Shown: one piece after another, positions 28,008-37,779 of the stretch
Position numbering within the stretch: position 1 is the stretch's first letter
How the letters are laid out: every line of letters starts with the position of its first letter
NCBI GenBank assembly: GCA_050949415.1
Contig: JBMNFR010000009.1
Span: 620,001-684,000 of the forward strand
Source of the DNA: JAAZKI01 sp012799905
Lineage (GTDB): Bacteria; Verrucomicrobiota; Lentisphaeria; Oligosphaerales; Oligosphaeraceae
Length of the DNA stretch: 64,000 bases
Direction: 5' to 3'
Notes under the pieces: model-generated
Database searches by the model: none
Told to the model about the DNA's origin: nothing
Seen by the model: the letters and a program-made list of their open reading frames with translations, nothing else
Program-made: the position numbers and the translations under genes

Positions 28008-30005
28008 ATGCCGTATCAGGTGCTGGCCCGCAAATGGCGGCCACAGACATTCGCCGAAGTCGTCGGCCAAGAACATATCAGCCGCACCCTGACCAACGCC
28101 ATCCGGCAAAACCGGATCGGTCATGCCTACCTGTTCGTCGGCTCCCGAGGGATCGGCAAAACCACCACCGCCCGCATCTTCGCTAAAGCCCTCAATTGCC
28201 TCAATAACCAGGACGGCGAACCCTGCTGCAAGTGCGAATGCTGCATCGAAGCAGCCAACGGCGCATCCCTTGACATCATCGAAATCGACGGCGCATCACA
28301 CAATAAGGTCGAAGACGTTCGCGACATCCGCGAAAATGTCCAGTACGCGCCTTCCCGGGGCAAATACAAAATCTACATCATCGACGAAGTGCACATGCTG
28401 ACCACGCAGGCATGGAACGCCCTGCTGAAAACACTCGAAGAACCGCCGCCGCATGTGAAATTCCTCTTCGCGACGACCGAACCGCACAAAATTCTGCCGA
28501 CGATTATCTCCCGCTGCCAGCGCTTCGACCTGAAGCGCATCCCCGTGCCCCTGATTGTCCAGCGCTTGCGCCAAATTGCCGATGGCGAAGGCGTCAAAGT
28601 CGAAGACGCCGCCTTGACCGCCATCGCCCGGGCCGCTGAAGGCGGCATGCGGGACGCACAGTCGATTTTTGACCAGATGATCGCGTTCTGCGGCGGCATG
28701 ACCGCAGAGGAAATGATCCGAGAACAAGACGTGATCGATGTCTTCGGCCTGGCGTCCGGCCAGGAACTGCGAGAAATAGCAGCCGGCCTGTTCACCAATG
28801 ACCTGAACCGAGCCATGCGTGTATTGCATGTATTGGCGGACGGCGGCCGCGATCTGGAAAGACTGTTCGGCGACTTAATCAACTATGTCCGCAACGTCAT
28901 GGTCGCCGCCATGTGCAACGACGCGCAGTCGTTTCTTGAGGTCAGCGAAACCGACCTGGCTGACCTGATGAACATCGGACGCGCCCTTGACCCGCAGCTG
29001 GCGCAGCGGATTCTGCAAGGACTGGTCGCCCAGGAATGGTCCTTCCGCTCCGCCTTGAACAAACGCATCTACTTCGAGGCTATCCTCGCCCGCGTCATGC
29101 TCGACGCACACAGCGTCCAACTGGATGACATCTTCACCCATCTCAATCGCCTTAGCGGCGCCCTGCCCCAAGACGCCATGCCCGCCCCCAGGCCAACCAT
29201 CGTCATTCCGCCCCAAACCGATGCGGCCACGACGACGCCTGACCGGGATGAGCCGCCGACAGATGCCCAACCGCCGCCAAGCGCACCGCCGCCTAAGACA
29301 CCGGCGCCGCCAGCGCCAACAGCCCCGACCACTCCACCTGAGCCAACGACGCCAACAGCCCCGGAACCCACCCCGGCAACGCCAGCGACGACCCCACCAA
29401 CCACGACGCTGCCCGAGCCAGCCGAACCGCAGCCGGCCGAGCCACCCGAACCGCCAGCGGCCGAACCCGCGCCCAAAGTCACGTTGACGACTGCCAACGT
29501 CCATGACTTTATGACCCACGCCAGCCAGGACGATACGATCGCTGAATGGGATGACGACGGCGCTGCCGACGACGCCGACGCGCAAGACTTGTCGTCCACC
29601 GTGTCCATGAAGTTGAACAGCATCGTGGAGAATCTCAGCCAGGCTCTTGCCAACGCTGGGCATGACAGCCTCGCTGCCATCATCAAAACCATGACCCTCG
29701 TCTCCTTCCCTCAGGAAACCATGATCATAACCCTAGGCTATGACATGAACAACCTGCCGGTCAATGATTTGATGACCCTCCAGCGCCAGGACTCCCAGCA
29801 GGCTTTGCAAAACGCTGCCCGGCAGCAGTGGCCCAACGCCACCCTGCAAATCGTCGCTAAAGAACCCTCGCCAGAAGAAAATACGCCCGGACGCTACCGG
29901 ATCGCAACCAGCGAAGAACAAAAACGGCTTGCCGAAAGCCCCTTTGTCCAACGCGTCAACCAACTTTTCGACGCCGTCGTCTTTGAGGCCAGAATCAAAA
30001 TCTGA
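28008..30005 (+). CDS. dnaX: DNA polymerase III subunit gamma/tau
   Basis: 665 residues from ATG 28008, which has GGGAGGAA upstream; the 19 codons before it in frame are not conserved. MPYQVLARKWRPQTFAEVVGQ is the classic start. Walker A is GSRGIGKTTTA (about 43), with a four-Cys zinc module (CLNN...PCCKCECC, about 60-80), the DE-x-H box IIDEVHMLT and sensor 1 FATTEPHK. After about residue 380 comes a long Pro/Thr/Ala linker (410-490) and a C-terminal tau-like domain. It loads the sliding clamp and organises the replisome. It is followed by recR 30 bases on, without a ybaB gene between them. Confidence 0.96.
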   Translation: MPYQVLARKWRPQTFAEVVGQEHISRTLTNAIRQNRIGHAYLFVGSRGIGKTTTARIFAKALNCLNNQDGEPCCKCECCIEAANGASLDIIEIDGASHNKVEDVRDIRENVQYAPSRGKYKIYIIDEVHMLTTQAWNALLKTLEEPPPHVKFLFATTEPHKILPTIISRCQRFDLKRIPVPLIVQRLRQIADGEGVKVEDAALTAIARAAEGGMRDAQSIFDQMIAFCGGMTAEEMIREQDVIDVFGLASGQELREIAAGLFTNDLNRAMRVLHVLADGGRDLERLFGDLINYVRNVMVAAMCNDAQSFLEVSETDLADLMNIGRALDPQLAQRILQGLVAQEWSFRSALNKRIYFEAILARVMLDAHSVQLDDIFTHLNRLSGALPQDAMPAPRPTIVIPPQTDAATTTPDRDEPPTDAQPPPSAPPPKTPAPPAPTAPTTPPEPTTPTAPEPTPATPATTPPTTTLPEPAEPQPAEPPEPPAAEPAPKVTLTTANVHDFMTHASQDDTIAEWDDDGAADDADAQDLSSTVSMKLNSIVENLSQALANAGHDSLAAIIKTMTLVSFPQETMIITLGYDMNNLPVNDLMTLQRQDSQQALQNAARQQWPNATLQIVAKEPSPEENTPGRYRIATSEEQKRLAESPFVQRVNQLFDAVVFEARIKI

Positions 30006-30035
30006 CCGCTGCCCCACTGAAACTTCACCACTGCC

Positions 30036-30647
30036 ATGAGCAAGCCAGGCCAATATCCAGAGGCGCTCCAACATATCATCGCCTGCTTCAGCCGCCTGCC
30101 CGGCATCGGCCGCCGAACCGCGGAACGGCTCGCCATGGCCATCATGAGCTGGCCAGAGGAACACCTCACCGATTTCGGAACCGCCCTCTGTGAACTGCGA
30201 CAACGCGTCCACCCCTGCGCCATCTGCGGCAACTTCACCGAAGAACAGACCTGTTCCATCTGTCAAGATGAAACCCGGCAGCGCGGCCTGCTCTGCGTTG
30301 TCGAACATGCATCGCAAGTCTTGACCATCGAAAACTCCGCCTGCTTCCACGGACTCTACCACGTCCTCGGCGGCAAACTCTCCCCGCTCAGCGGCAAAGG
30401 CCCAGATGATATCCGGCTGGCTGAGTTGCAAGAACGCCTGCGGCAACAACCCATCACCGAATTGATCATCGCCACCAGCCCCGACGTCGAAGGCGAAGCC
30501 ACCGCGCATTTCATCGCTAATATGCTAGCAGGCCTGCCTATCACTATCTCCCGCATCGCCGCCGGAGTCCCCGTGGGCAGTGACTTGAATTTCGCTGATG
30601 CCGCCACCCTCGCCATGGCCCTCCAGGGACGACGCCAGATCGACTAA
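30036..30647 (+). CDS. recR: Recombination mediator protein RecR
   Basis: 203 residues, the normal length. The helix-hairpin-helix SRLPGIGRRTAERLA, the four-Cys zinc finger (CAICGNF...CSICQD), the Toprim domain with CVVEHASQVLTIE and ATSPDVEGEATAHFI, and the C-terminal Walker-B-like strand ISRIAAGVPVGSDLNFAD are all present. It loads RecA with RecO/RecF at gaps. It is likely co-transcribed with dnaX. No clear ribosome site stands out before ATG 30036 and no terminator was recognised after it. Confidence 0.97.
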   Translation: MSKPGQYPEALQHIIACFSRLPGIGRRTAERLAMAIMSWPEEHLTDFGTALCELRQRVHPCAICGNFTEEQTCSICQDETRQRGLLCVVEHASQVLTIENSACFHGLYHVLGGKLSPLSGKGPDDIRLAELQERLRQQPITELIIATSPDVEGEATAHFIANMLAGLPITISRIAAGVPVGSDLNFADAATLAMALQGRRQID

Positions 30648-31048
30648 TACAACCGCAGACTATTGGCGTCCCCCAAGGCGCGCAGAGCCGCGACCCCAGG
30701 GCAATCAGCCGCAGTGCAACAAAGACCACACAGGAACTGTCAAACTCGACTGAGCAATCGAAAATCAACAGACCAGGCCGCCAATCCACATGCAACCTCA
30801 TCCGTTATAGCAATGTCCCATGCAGAAATATAGCAATGTCCCATGCCAAAAGTTTCATATATTCCGTGGCTAAAAGTTAGGTTAAGGACGCTAGCCCGCC
30901 ATAAGCCTTTCAGTACATTTTGCCATGGGAATGACATAATCTTCTCTGTAACGACAAGCAAATTACTGCTCATGGCGTAAATTACTTTCCGCGTTTTCTT
31001 TATTTTCGCCGACCGACCTTTCAAACCTGGAACGAGCAAGGATACTGT
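30648..31048. other. Intergenic stretch without recognised gene
   Basis: 401 bases. A short direct repeat, ATAGCAATGTCCCATGC, occurs twice around 30808-30848. TATTCCGTGGCTAAAA at about 30863 echoes a phrase near 15615. No RNA gene or terminator was recognised. The long minus-strand open frame that covers it is the shadow of the FHA gene. Confidence 0.5.
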
Positions 31049-33019
31049 ATGAAACTTTACATTGTGAAAGGCGAAAATCCCGGTCGTGAATTGGTGGTTG
31101 ACAAGTCCGAATTCACGATTGGCCGCGAGGTCGATAACGACTTCGTCATCAGCGAAGTCGGCGTATCGCGACGGCATTGCCGCCTGTCCCTGGTCGGCGG
31201 CGAATGGCTGATCGAAGACTGCCACAGCGTCAACGGCATCCTCGTCAACGGCCAAAAAGTCGATGGCGGCATCATCCTGCGGCCGAACGACAAAATCACC
31301 GTGTTCAGCCACGTGTTCCGATTTCTGCCTGGCGACGATGCCCGCGCCGCAGACCCGCGCCGCTCGGCAACCAGGTCCTTTGCCCTGGGAACGTCTCCCG
31401 AAGTCAACGGACAGACCACGGCCAGCATCATCAAACCAAACGACACCAGCGCCAGAGAGGCCGAAAAAGCAGCCAGCCGGACAACATCTATCGGCGCCGC
31501 CGCTGTCGTCAAGCTGATAGTGCTGGCAATCATCCTGGTCGCCGCCGCATACCTGATCTATAAATTGCGGCAGACCGATGACCAACTGCCGGCTGACCCT
31601 GAAACAACAGTCGCCAGCCAGGAGACGACCACCCCTGACGCAGGCGCCAAAACGGCCCTGCTGCCGGAAACTGCTGTCACCGGACTGGCTGCTAAGCCAA
31701 TCCAAAACAACGGCGAGGACATCCCAGCCGTCAACACGCCCGCCGATGCTGCGGCTGAAACCAAAGCCCCGGCAACCGCCCCCTCGATGTTCGCTGAACC
31801 CCAGCCCAGGAAGCCAACGACTTCCACCATCGTCGTGCGCAGTGAACCGCCAGGCGCTGAAGTCTTTGTGGACAAAACTTCGTACGGCGTCGCCCCGGCC
31901 GTGGTGCCAAACCTGACGCCAGGGCGCCATCTGGTCGAACTGCAACTGGACGGGTACGAGGATGTCAGCCACCAAATTCAACTTCCTGAAGACAACACCA
32001 ACAAGCCGTTCGCCATGCATCTGCGCGCCGGCGTCGTGCTGCTGACCAGCAACCCGGCTGGCGCAAGCGTCTGGCATGGACGCCAACTCTACGGCGTCAC
32101 CCCGTTCCTGCTTAAAAATCTACCCGAAGGACAATACGACTTTTCCCTGCACGGCCCTGGCTGTGAACCATACAAGGTAACAGCCACGGTCAGCCGCGCC
32201 AAAGGCGAAGTCATCACCGCCGACCTGAAATCAACCTTGGGAAGCATCGCTGTAACTAGCCGCCCGCCCGGCTGCCGAGTCTACTTGGATGGCATTTTCA
32301 AAGGCGTTACCTCGGCCGACACGGGCGAATTGCTGCTGACTGACCTGGCCGCAGGACCCGCTACCATGAAAGTCGAACATCCGAGCGGTGTCTTTGCCAG
32401 CGGCGCCATCACCATCGCTAAAGGAACAACCCTGGAAAGAAGCGCCACCCTATGGGTGCCGACCCACAGCCTGACCCTCATCGATGGTAAAAAAATCGTC
32501 GGCTTGCTGCTGGAACAAAATGAACACGGCGACGTCGTCCTGGAAGACCGCAACCGCCGGGCAGAACGATTCCTGAAACCGCAAATCACTGACATCAAAG
32601 CCCTGAGTAATGAGGAAATCGCCGATTTCTTCAAGAGCGCTGACAAGGATGGCGAAAAAAATGCAGCAAACTCCACCACGGAATTGAGCCGGAAAGACGA
32701 TTTTTCCATGAGCGCCCCAGCCCTGCTGCAAGAATTGAAGCGCCTGACCATCCATGATTTCAACGAGATGTACAAAGGCAAGCAAATCCTGCTCACCGGT
32801 CAAACTACCTTGCGCCAACAGCAAAAGGGCGACAAGACCCCGGCCATGCTCTACTTCGGACACCAAATCTGCGCACGCCTAGCCCTGGGAACCAGCGCTG
32901 AAGACTGGGAACACATCAGCGCCGCCGCTAAAAACAACGCGCCAATCTCCGTCCGCGGCATCTGTGACGGCATTAAAGACAAAGCCGTCATCCTGGATAG
33001 ATGCATCGTTGTGCAATGA
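31049..33019 (+). CDS. FHA domain - membrane segment - PEGA repeat protein
   Basis: 656 residues. An N-terminal FHA domain (1-95) has FTIGREVDNDFVI, SRRHCRLS and SVNGILVNG, the phosphothreonine-binding loops. A membrane segment (VKLIVLAIILVAAAYLIY) lies at about 152-170. After a Pro/Ala linker, three PEGA repeats follow: SEPPGAEVFVDKTSYGVAP at about 263, NPAGASVWHGRQLYGVTP, and RPPGCRVYLDGIFKGVT. A C-terminal OB-like domain ends the protein. The layout places the phosphopeptide sensor in the cytoplasm and the PEGA part outside, perhaps linking Ser/Thr kinase signalling to the cell wall; this is inference. AAGGAT precedes ATG 31049. No kinase gene is adjacent. Confidence 0.85.
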   Translation: MKLYIVKGENPGRELVVDKSEFTIGREVDNDFVISEVGVSRRHCRLSLVGGEWLIEDCHSVNGILVNGQKVDGGIILRPNDKITVFSHVFRFLPGDDARAADPRRSATRSFALGTSPEVNGQTTASIIKPNDTSAREAEKAASRTTSIGAAAVVKLIVLAIILVAAAYLIYKLRQTDDQLPADPETTVASQETTTPDAGAKTALLPETAVTGLAAKPIQNNGEDIPAVNTPADAAAETKAPATAPSMFAEPQPRKPTTSTIVVRSEPPGAEVFVDKTSYGVAPAVVPNLTPGRHLVELQLDGYEDVSHQIQLPEDNTNKPFAMHLRAGVVLLTSNPAGASVWHGRQLYGVTPFLLKNLPEGQYDFSLHGPGCEPYKVTATVSRAKGEVITADLKSTLGSIAVTSRPPGCRVYLDGIFKGVTSADTGELLLTDLAAGPATMKVEHPSGVFASGAITIAKGTTLERSATLWVPTHSLTLIDGKKIVGLLLEQNEHGDVVLEDRNRRAERFLKPQITDIKALSNEEIADFFKSADKDGEKNAANSTTELSRKDDFSMSAPALLQELKRLTIHDFNEMYKGKQILLTGQTTLRQQQKGDKTPAMLYFGHQICARLALGTSAEDWEHISAAAKNNAPISVRGICDGIKDKAVILDRCIVVQ

Positions 33020-33020
33020 A

Positions 33021-33099
33021 GTGGACAGTGGACAATAGACGCTAGTGGACACTAGTGGACGGTAGTGGCAGTGGACGGAAATGGACTATAGTGGACAGA
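33021..33099 (-). repeat. GTCCACT-rich dispersed repeat, partial reverse copy
   Basis: The complement carries GTCCACT-type units in the same style as 5229-5355. It begins two bases after the FHA gene stop. Together with the inverted repeat that follows, it fills the 483-base gap up to the heparinase gene; no gene is seen in that gap. Confidence 0.65.
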
Positions 33100-33150
33100 G
33101 ACGCTGGGCTACGTAGACCCCATCTAAAAAGGATTTTTCTCAAAACGGCG

Positions 33151-33415
33151 TTTATGTGTCACCCCTGGCGGGGCTCAAAATTATTATACGCCTCACCCAG
33201 GGCTTCGCTACGCTCACCCTGGGCTTTTATGTTGCTGGCCCTTTGGGCCGCCAGGCTTACATACAACAATCAGCGTCCATAACGTTCGCAGCCGCAAAGC
33301 GGCAAAAGTCCGGAGGGCGACACATAGAAGCCCAGGGTAAGCCGGGCCGCCAGGCACGGCGCAGCCCTGGGTGAGATGACATATATTTGGAGCCCTGTAA
33401 GGGTGACACATAAAT
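33151..33415. repeat. Large imperfect inverted repeat (TGTCACCC element)
   Basis: A 265-bp element whose ends are a perfect 14-bp inverted repeat, TTTATGTGTCACCC at 33151-33164 and its complement at 33402-33415. The arms continue to match imperfectly for about 80 bases, sharing CTCACCCAGGGCT and CCTGGGCTT. The middle (33232-33324) is unpaired. One arm alone recurs at 43438-43520 inside the second MITE and a fragment at 15540. The complement of the whole can fold into one long hairpin. No open frame inside is convincing. Confidence 0.8.
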
Positions 33416-33502
33416 TAGGTTGTGGACGGAGAGTCCACCCTAAGGGCATTAGTGGACAACGGAGCGAAGAGACGTTGGACTACATACGGCAGTCGCCGTC
33501 TA

Positions 33503-36500
33503 TTAAGGCCGGGCGCCAAAGCTGAACAAGTCAAGATTGAGGCTGTTGCCGCAGTTGACGAATTTGACCACGTGACGGCCCTTCTTTAAGTTAAACAAAA
33601 AGGGCTTGCCGGCAGCATCCGTCACAGTCGTCCAGACCCAGTTGTTTTGGCCAGAACTCCAGCCGCCGGTCTCTGGAAACAGCACCCGTGCCATGTCGGC
33701 ATGCGGGCAGAATCCATCAATCAGGATAGCGCGCACCGCCGTGCGGCCGGCTGAACAATGCCGGATATGCAGCGGGTAGGCGCCGTCAGACGGAACCTCG
33801 ATGACGTATTCCAGCCAGTGGCCGGTGTTGTCCCAATGTAAGAAAGAGAGGCCATCGGCAGCCGTCTTGGCGTCTGTCACCGTCACCTGACCGCCCCCCT
33901 GAGCCGAAAAATTCTCCGCCTGCACGACAATCGCGACGCCAGCCGGGGCCGCCGGAAGAGGCGACAGAGCCTTAATCGGCAGAGCCAATTCCCCGTCCGC
34001 TTTCTGTTGCTCCGCCTTCCTGATGTCCTGGACGCTGTCGCCGCCCCAGTTCAACTCGTATTCGCGGCCAGCAGCAGCCGTCCAGGTAATCGCCCCCTTG
34101 TCGCCAACCGTGAATGGCGTCGGCGCAACCCGTGCGCCGCGCCGATCCAGAACATGCAGCGTCAGGCCAGACGATGGCAGGAAGGCCAGGCCAACCGTCA
34201 CCTCAACTGCCTGGTCCGTGCTGACGACCAGGGTCTTGTCAGCCAGTGCCAGCACTGACAAAGTCGCCGGCTGACTGACGCTCGCGTGGACGCCTGACCC
34301 TGATACATTGCTACCCTGCACCAGCAGCAGCCGGAAAGACGCCCCACTGCCGCCTGCAAGCGCGGCCTGGCCATCCGTCGTCAGCAGCGCCGCCTTATCA
34401 GACTCGTCAGCAAAGGCCTGGATGACTTGCCCTGACTGGTCGCTATGCAGCCAGAAGTATGACTCGGTCGGACTGATGTCAATCCGAGCCGCTTGCCCGC
34501 CAGGGCTGCTCGCGAGAGCCACACAGCGGGTGGTGCGCGTCTCCCCATTCGGGAATGGATGCACGAGCGTGACCAGGTCAGCCCGCTCCTTCCATGACTG
34601 CCGGAATATCGCCGTCGGTATTGCCGACATCGGAATGCCCTTGGGCCGATTCCGCTTGACATTCGCTGACCAGCCCTGCACCGGCGGCTCCATCTTGCCG
34701 GTGACAATCTCAACCTCCAGCCCCGGATGCGGTCGAGCCGCCAGCAAGAGCCCGGCCTTGTTTTTGTTAGTCGCCAAAACAGTATTTTCCGCGCTCTCGG
34801 CTTGCTCCGCATCAATATGATACAAGACTTCGGCCGTATGCGGCTCCTGGTCCGACGCTAACAGCGTGTCCAGGATCACCCACAAATCCGGTTTGACGAA
34901 CAGCACGGCTCGCCGATGCTGCACCGTATTCAAAATCTTAGTGGCGGCGGTCGCTGGATTCTGGCTGTCGACATACTCGCGCCAACGGCCTTTCCACCAG
35001 CCCTGGCAATAATCGACGCTAGGCGCAGAATGCCAAATCGTGTCGTTGCCGGCCGGCTTATCGCCTTCCCAGGGCAACGGCCAAATCTTGGCATCCATGG
35101 CGCCCTCGCCAAGCTGGTCCATGCCGTCAACCAGAACCGTGTTGTGCGAACGCGTCAGCAGCTGATATGCCCGCCAGCGCGACTTGTCATACATGCTGAC
35201 GCCGCCATCGACGAGCAGGTGATGGCCGTAGGCGGTCATCGCCACAGTCAGCTTGTCCTGGTGGATATGGGCTCGCCCCTGCAAGCCGGCGTCCATATGC
35301 AGGACATTGGCCTGCCGATGCCAGCCGGAACGCATGACATAATGCCCGACCCATTCCTGGCCCCACGAGTCGATGGCCGGCGGCTCGCCAGCCCGTCCAT
35401 CCGTAGCCGCATACAGCATATCCGGACGCTTGAACAGCCGATACCCATCCAGCAACAATCGTTTGACGTTGCTGTTGCCGGCGTCGTTCAGCGCAAAGGC
35501 CACTGCCCCGGGCATGACGTTGGCCATCAGATAGACGTACATCTTCTCAAGACGGGAATAATAATCCTGCGGCAGTTCGTGCTCCATGCCGTTGAGCACG
35601 GCCGCATTGTAGAGGTCAGTGAACTCCCGCAGCGTCCAATTGCTGTAGCCCAGGGCCAGCTCGTACTGCAAGCCGTCCGGATACACTTCCTCTTGTAACT
35701 GAGTGTACAGCGCGTCAATGCCGTAGCGGCGCCAAGCTGCGGCTTCCTTGAATTCCGGATACAGCAGACCTGTGACATACACCCCCCAGGCCTCCGCCGT
35801 CAGCCAATTGCCGGTCGAAGGCCAGCGCATCAGGTGCCGAGCCTGCTCGACCTGGGACTTCAGGATATTGATGATGATATCATCGGTGAACGCTTTCGCC
35901 TCCAGGCAGTGCGCCAAGGCGTTCGGCCAGCTGGCATGCAGCCGGATGCCGGTGTTGAGCGTCTCCCAAGCATGGTGATACGGGCTGTTGCCGGATTGCA
36001 TCAGCAAAACCGGGTTGTCCTCAATCCAGCTGTTCATCTGCTCAGCCAGCTCGGCCGCGTATTTTTCCTCACCAGTCTCCCACCAGGCTTTGGTCAAGTG
36101 CGAAAAATGGAAATGCCGATTGAGCTGGGCGTTCCATTCAATAGTCCTGGATTCGCCTTCGCTCATGGCGTTCGCCGACCAGTCAATGCGGTCGCCAAAT
36201 GCATAGGGATGGTCGCGGAAACTGCCGATTGGGAACGTCCGGGTGAGAATTTCGTCCGCCCGAGCAGTATTAGGCGCTGCTGACATGACCTTAACTTGCA
36301 GCTTGCCCGCCGACTCTGCCGGGACATGCACCCATAACGTCAGTTTATCGTATCCAGACCAGTCAGCCGGATACTTGCCGCAGACCGCGTTCGGATACAT
36401 GTCTGGAAACCACCACTTGCCGGAAGGCGTCCCAGCCCGGGACACCTCGCTATCCTGGAAAACATTATTCCACCCATGGTGAATAGCGTCAAAATCACCG

Positions 36501-37492
36501 ATGACGCGTTCGCCTGCGGCGCCTTGCAGAACCACGTCATCAAGATGCAGCGCTGTCCCGGCCGGCAGGTCCAGCGGCGCGTCCCAGGTCAAATGCAGGC
36601 CGCTGATGCACTCCCAGCCCAGCGGCTTGCCAACCTCGCTAAAGTCCTCCTTGCGGATTTCCAGGCGTTTCCAGCCAACCCAATCCAAAGGCGTCACTGC
36701 TTGGTAGCGGCCGCCCTCGCCCGGCGTGGCCCGGCGCGTCTGGGGCGGCAATCCACGGCCCGGGCGGTCGCGCGGATCGACGAGCCAGCGCGGCGTGCGG
36801 CGCGTCCGGATATGCTCGCTCAAAGCATGGCGGGCAGCGGCGACATCCCCGGCCTCCAATGCCGCCTTAACCGGAGCCAGTTCGGGTCGGCTGGTGTCCA
36901 AAAGCGCAAAGAAAGCCTCATCGGTCAGCCGCGGGCCGCGGGCAGAGCCGAGATTCGGGTCGTTGACCAGGCGTATCTGACTGAACGTCACGACATTGTC
37001 GGGATCGGGGGGATTCCTGCCGCTCCAGTCACGGTAAAAACGGATGGCGTCAATCTGGTCCAAGCCGCGCGGCGACCGTACCCGGCTCAATTCTGACAAA
37101 GGAATGAGCAACTCGTGAGTGCCGGAAAAACGAGCCGGCAGGCTGAGTGAATAATAGTCTGCCCCGGGCTTGTCTTTGTCTTCCGAATTGAAGATGACGC
37201 TATAGCGCCCGGCCAGCGGCAAGCGACAAGACACGACAAAGGATAGTGCATTATAGCCGCTCATGTCTGAGACCGGGCGGGTCAAAGCTACCCACTCCCG
37301 TTCCCGGAAAACATGCACCAGGGCATCCTTGCCGTTAATCACCTGCAACGCCTCTGGCGGCGTCACCCCGGACTCCCGCAACTTGATATCCAGCACGGCA
37401 GCGCCGCCGCCGACCTCCTGGCCGGCTGCTGCCAGCCCCATGAGACTCAATGCCGTCATCATGAAAGCACACACCCTTTTCCTGCTGACCAT
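33503..37492 (-). CDS. Very large secreted heparinase II/III-family protein with terminal carbohydrate-binding modules
   Basis: 1329 residues from ATG 37492 (GGAGGG upstream). A signal peptide (SRKRVCAFMMTALSLMGLAA) is followed by two beta-sandwich modules (about 25-190 and 260-420). An alpha-helical heparinase-type region starts near RHFHFSHLTKAWWETGEEKY. The heparinase II/III beta domain has AHIHQDKLTVAMTAYGHHLL (about 740) and SHNTVLVDG. A CBM6-like module closes the protein (about 1187-1329, VQAENFSAQGGGQVTV, WLEYVIEVPSDGAYPLHIRH). It is probably an exported polysaccharide lyase; the polysaccharide (heparin-like, alginate or other uronate polymer) cannot be told. It is roughly twice the usual family length because of the added modules. 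Confidence 0.85.
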   Translation of the reverse strand: MVSRKRVCAFMMTALSLMGLAAAGQEVGGGAAVLDIKLRESGVTPPEALQVINGKDALVHVFREREWVALTRPVSDMSGYNALSFVVSCRLPLAGRYSVIFNSEDKDKPGADYYSLSLPARFSGTHELLIPLSELSRVRSPRGLDQIDAIRFYRDWSGRNPPDPDNVVTFSQIRLVNDPNLGSARGPRLTDEAFFALLDTSRPELAPVKAALEAGDVAAARHALSEHIRTRRTPRWLVDPRDRPGRGLPPQTRRATPGEGGRYQAVTPLDWVGWKRLEIRKEDFSEVGKPLGWECISGLHLTWDAPLDLPAGTALHLDDVVLQGAAGERVIGDFDAIHHGWNNVFQDSEVSRAGTPSGKWWFPDMYPNAVCGKYPADWSGYDKLTLWVHVPAESAGKLQVKVMSAAPNTARADEILTRTFPIGSFRDHPYAFGDRIDWSANAMSEGESRTIEWNAQLNRHFHFSHLTKAWWETGEEKYAAELAEQMNSWIEDNPVLLMQSGNSPYHHAWETLNTGIRLHASWPNALAHCLEAKAFTDDIIINILKSQVEQARHLMRWPSTGNWLTAEAWGVYVTGLLYPEFKEAAAWRRYGIDALYTQLQEEVYPDGLQYELALGYSNWTLREFTDLYNAAVLNGMEHELPQDYYSRLEKMYVYLMANVMPGAVAFALNDAGNSNVKRLLLDGYRLFKRPDMLYAATDGRAGEPPAIDSWGQEWVGHYVMRSGWHRQANVLHMDAGLQGRAHIHQDKLTVAMTAYGHHLLVDGGVSMYDKSRWRAYQLLTRSHNTVLVDGMDQLGEGAMDAKIWPLPWEGDKPAGNDTIWHSAPSVDYCQGWWKGRWREYVDSQNPATAATKILNTVQHRRAVLFVKPDLWVILDTLLASDQEPHTAEVLYHIDAEQAESAENTVLATNKNKAGLLLAARPHPGLEVEIVTGKMEPPVQGWSANVKRNRPKGIPMSAIPTAIFRQSWKERADLVTLVHPFPNGETRTTRCVALASSPGGQAARIDISPTESYFWLHSDQSGQVIQAFADESDKAALLTTDGQAALAGGSGASFRLLLVQGSNVSGSGVHASVSQPATLSVLALADKTLVVSTDQAVEVTVGLAFLPSSGLTLHVLDRRGARVAPTPFTVGDKGAITWTAAAGREYELNWGGDSVQDIRKAEQQKADGELALPIKALSPLPAAPAGVAIVVQAENFSAQGGGQVTVTDAKTAADGLSFLHWDNTGHWLEYVIEVPSDGAYPLHIRHCSAGRTAVRAILIDGFCPHADMARVLFPETGGWSSGQNNWVWTTVTDAAGKPFLFNLKKGRHVVKFVNCGNSLNLDLFSFGARP

Positions 37493-37616
37493 AATGCCCG
37501 CCCTCCGTCTGTCTGTATCCGGCGACCCCAAAACCCCGTCTCGCCTACTCACCTCCGATATTCTTCAAACAACTCCCAGCCGTCAGTGCCGTAGGACATC
37601 CCACGCCTTCGCTAGC

Positions 37617-37653
37617 AAAAAAAACAGCCCGTGATCGTTGCGAATCACGGGCT
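37617..37653 (-). terminator. Intrinsic terminator of the RRM protein gene
   Basis: A perfect 10-bp stem AGCCCGTGAT / ATCACGGGCT (37626-37635 with 37644-37653). On the minus strand eight T follow. It lies between the RRM gene and the heparinase gene. The plus side also has ATTTTT after the stem, but no plus-strand gene ends here. Confidence 0.85.
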
Positions 37654-37779
37654 ATTTTTGACTTCTAGGTCAGGCGTCATGCTGAGGCAACTCGCTAAAG
37701 AATGTCTTCTGCGAGAGTCCTCCGGCGCCGTTCAAGCTAGAGTCCAGAACCTGTCGCCAGATTCTTCGCTGTGACAACA

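Noticed and set aside
28875..29692. Gly-rich minus-strand frames opposite dnaX
   Set aside because: Complement of the Pro-rich tau linker of dnaX.
30740..32086. 448-codon minus-strand open frame
   Set aside because: It lies opposite the FHA/PEGA gene, whose domains are clear; the minus-strand translation is repetitive Gly/Asp-rich shadow sequence.
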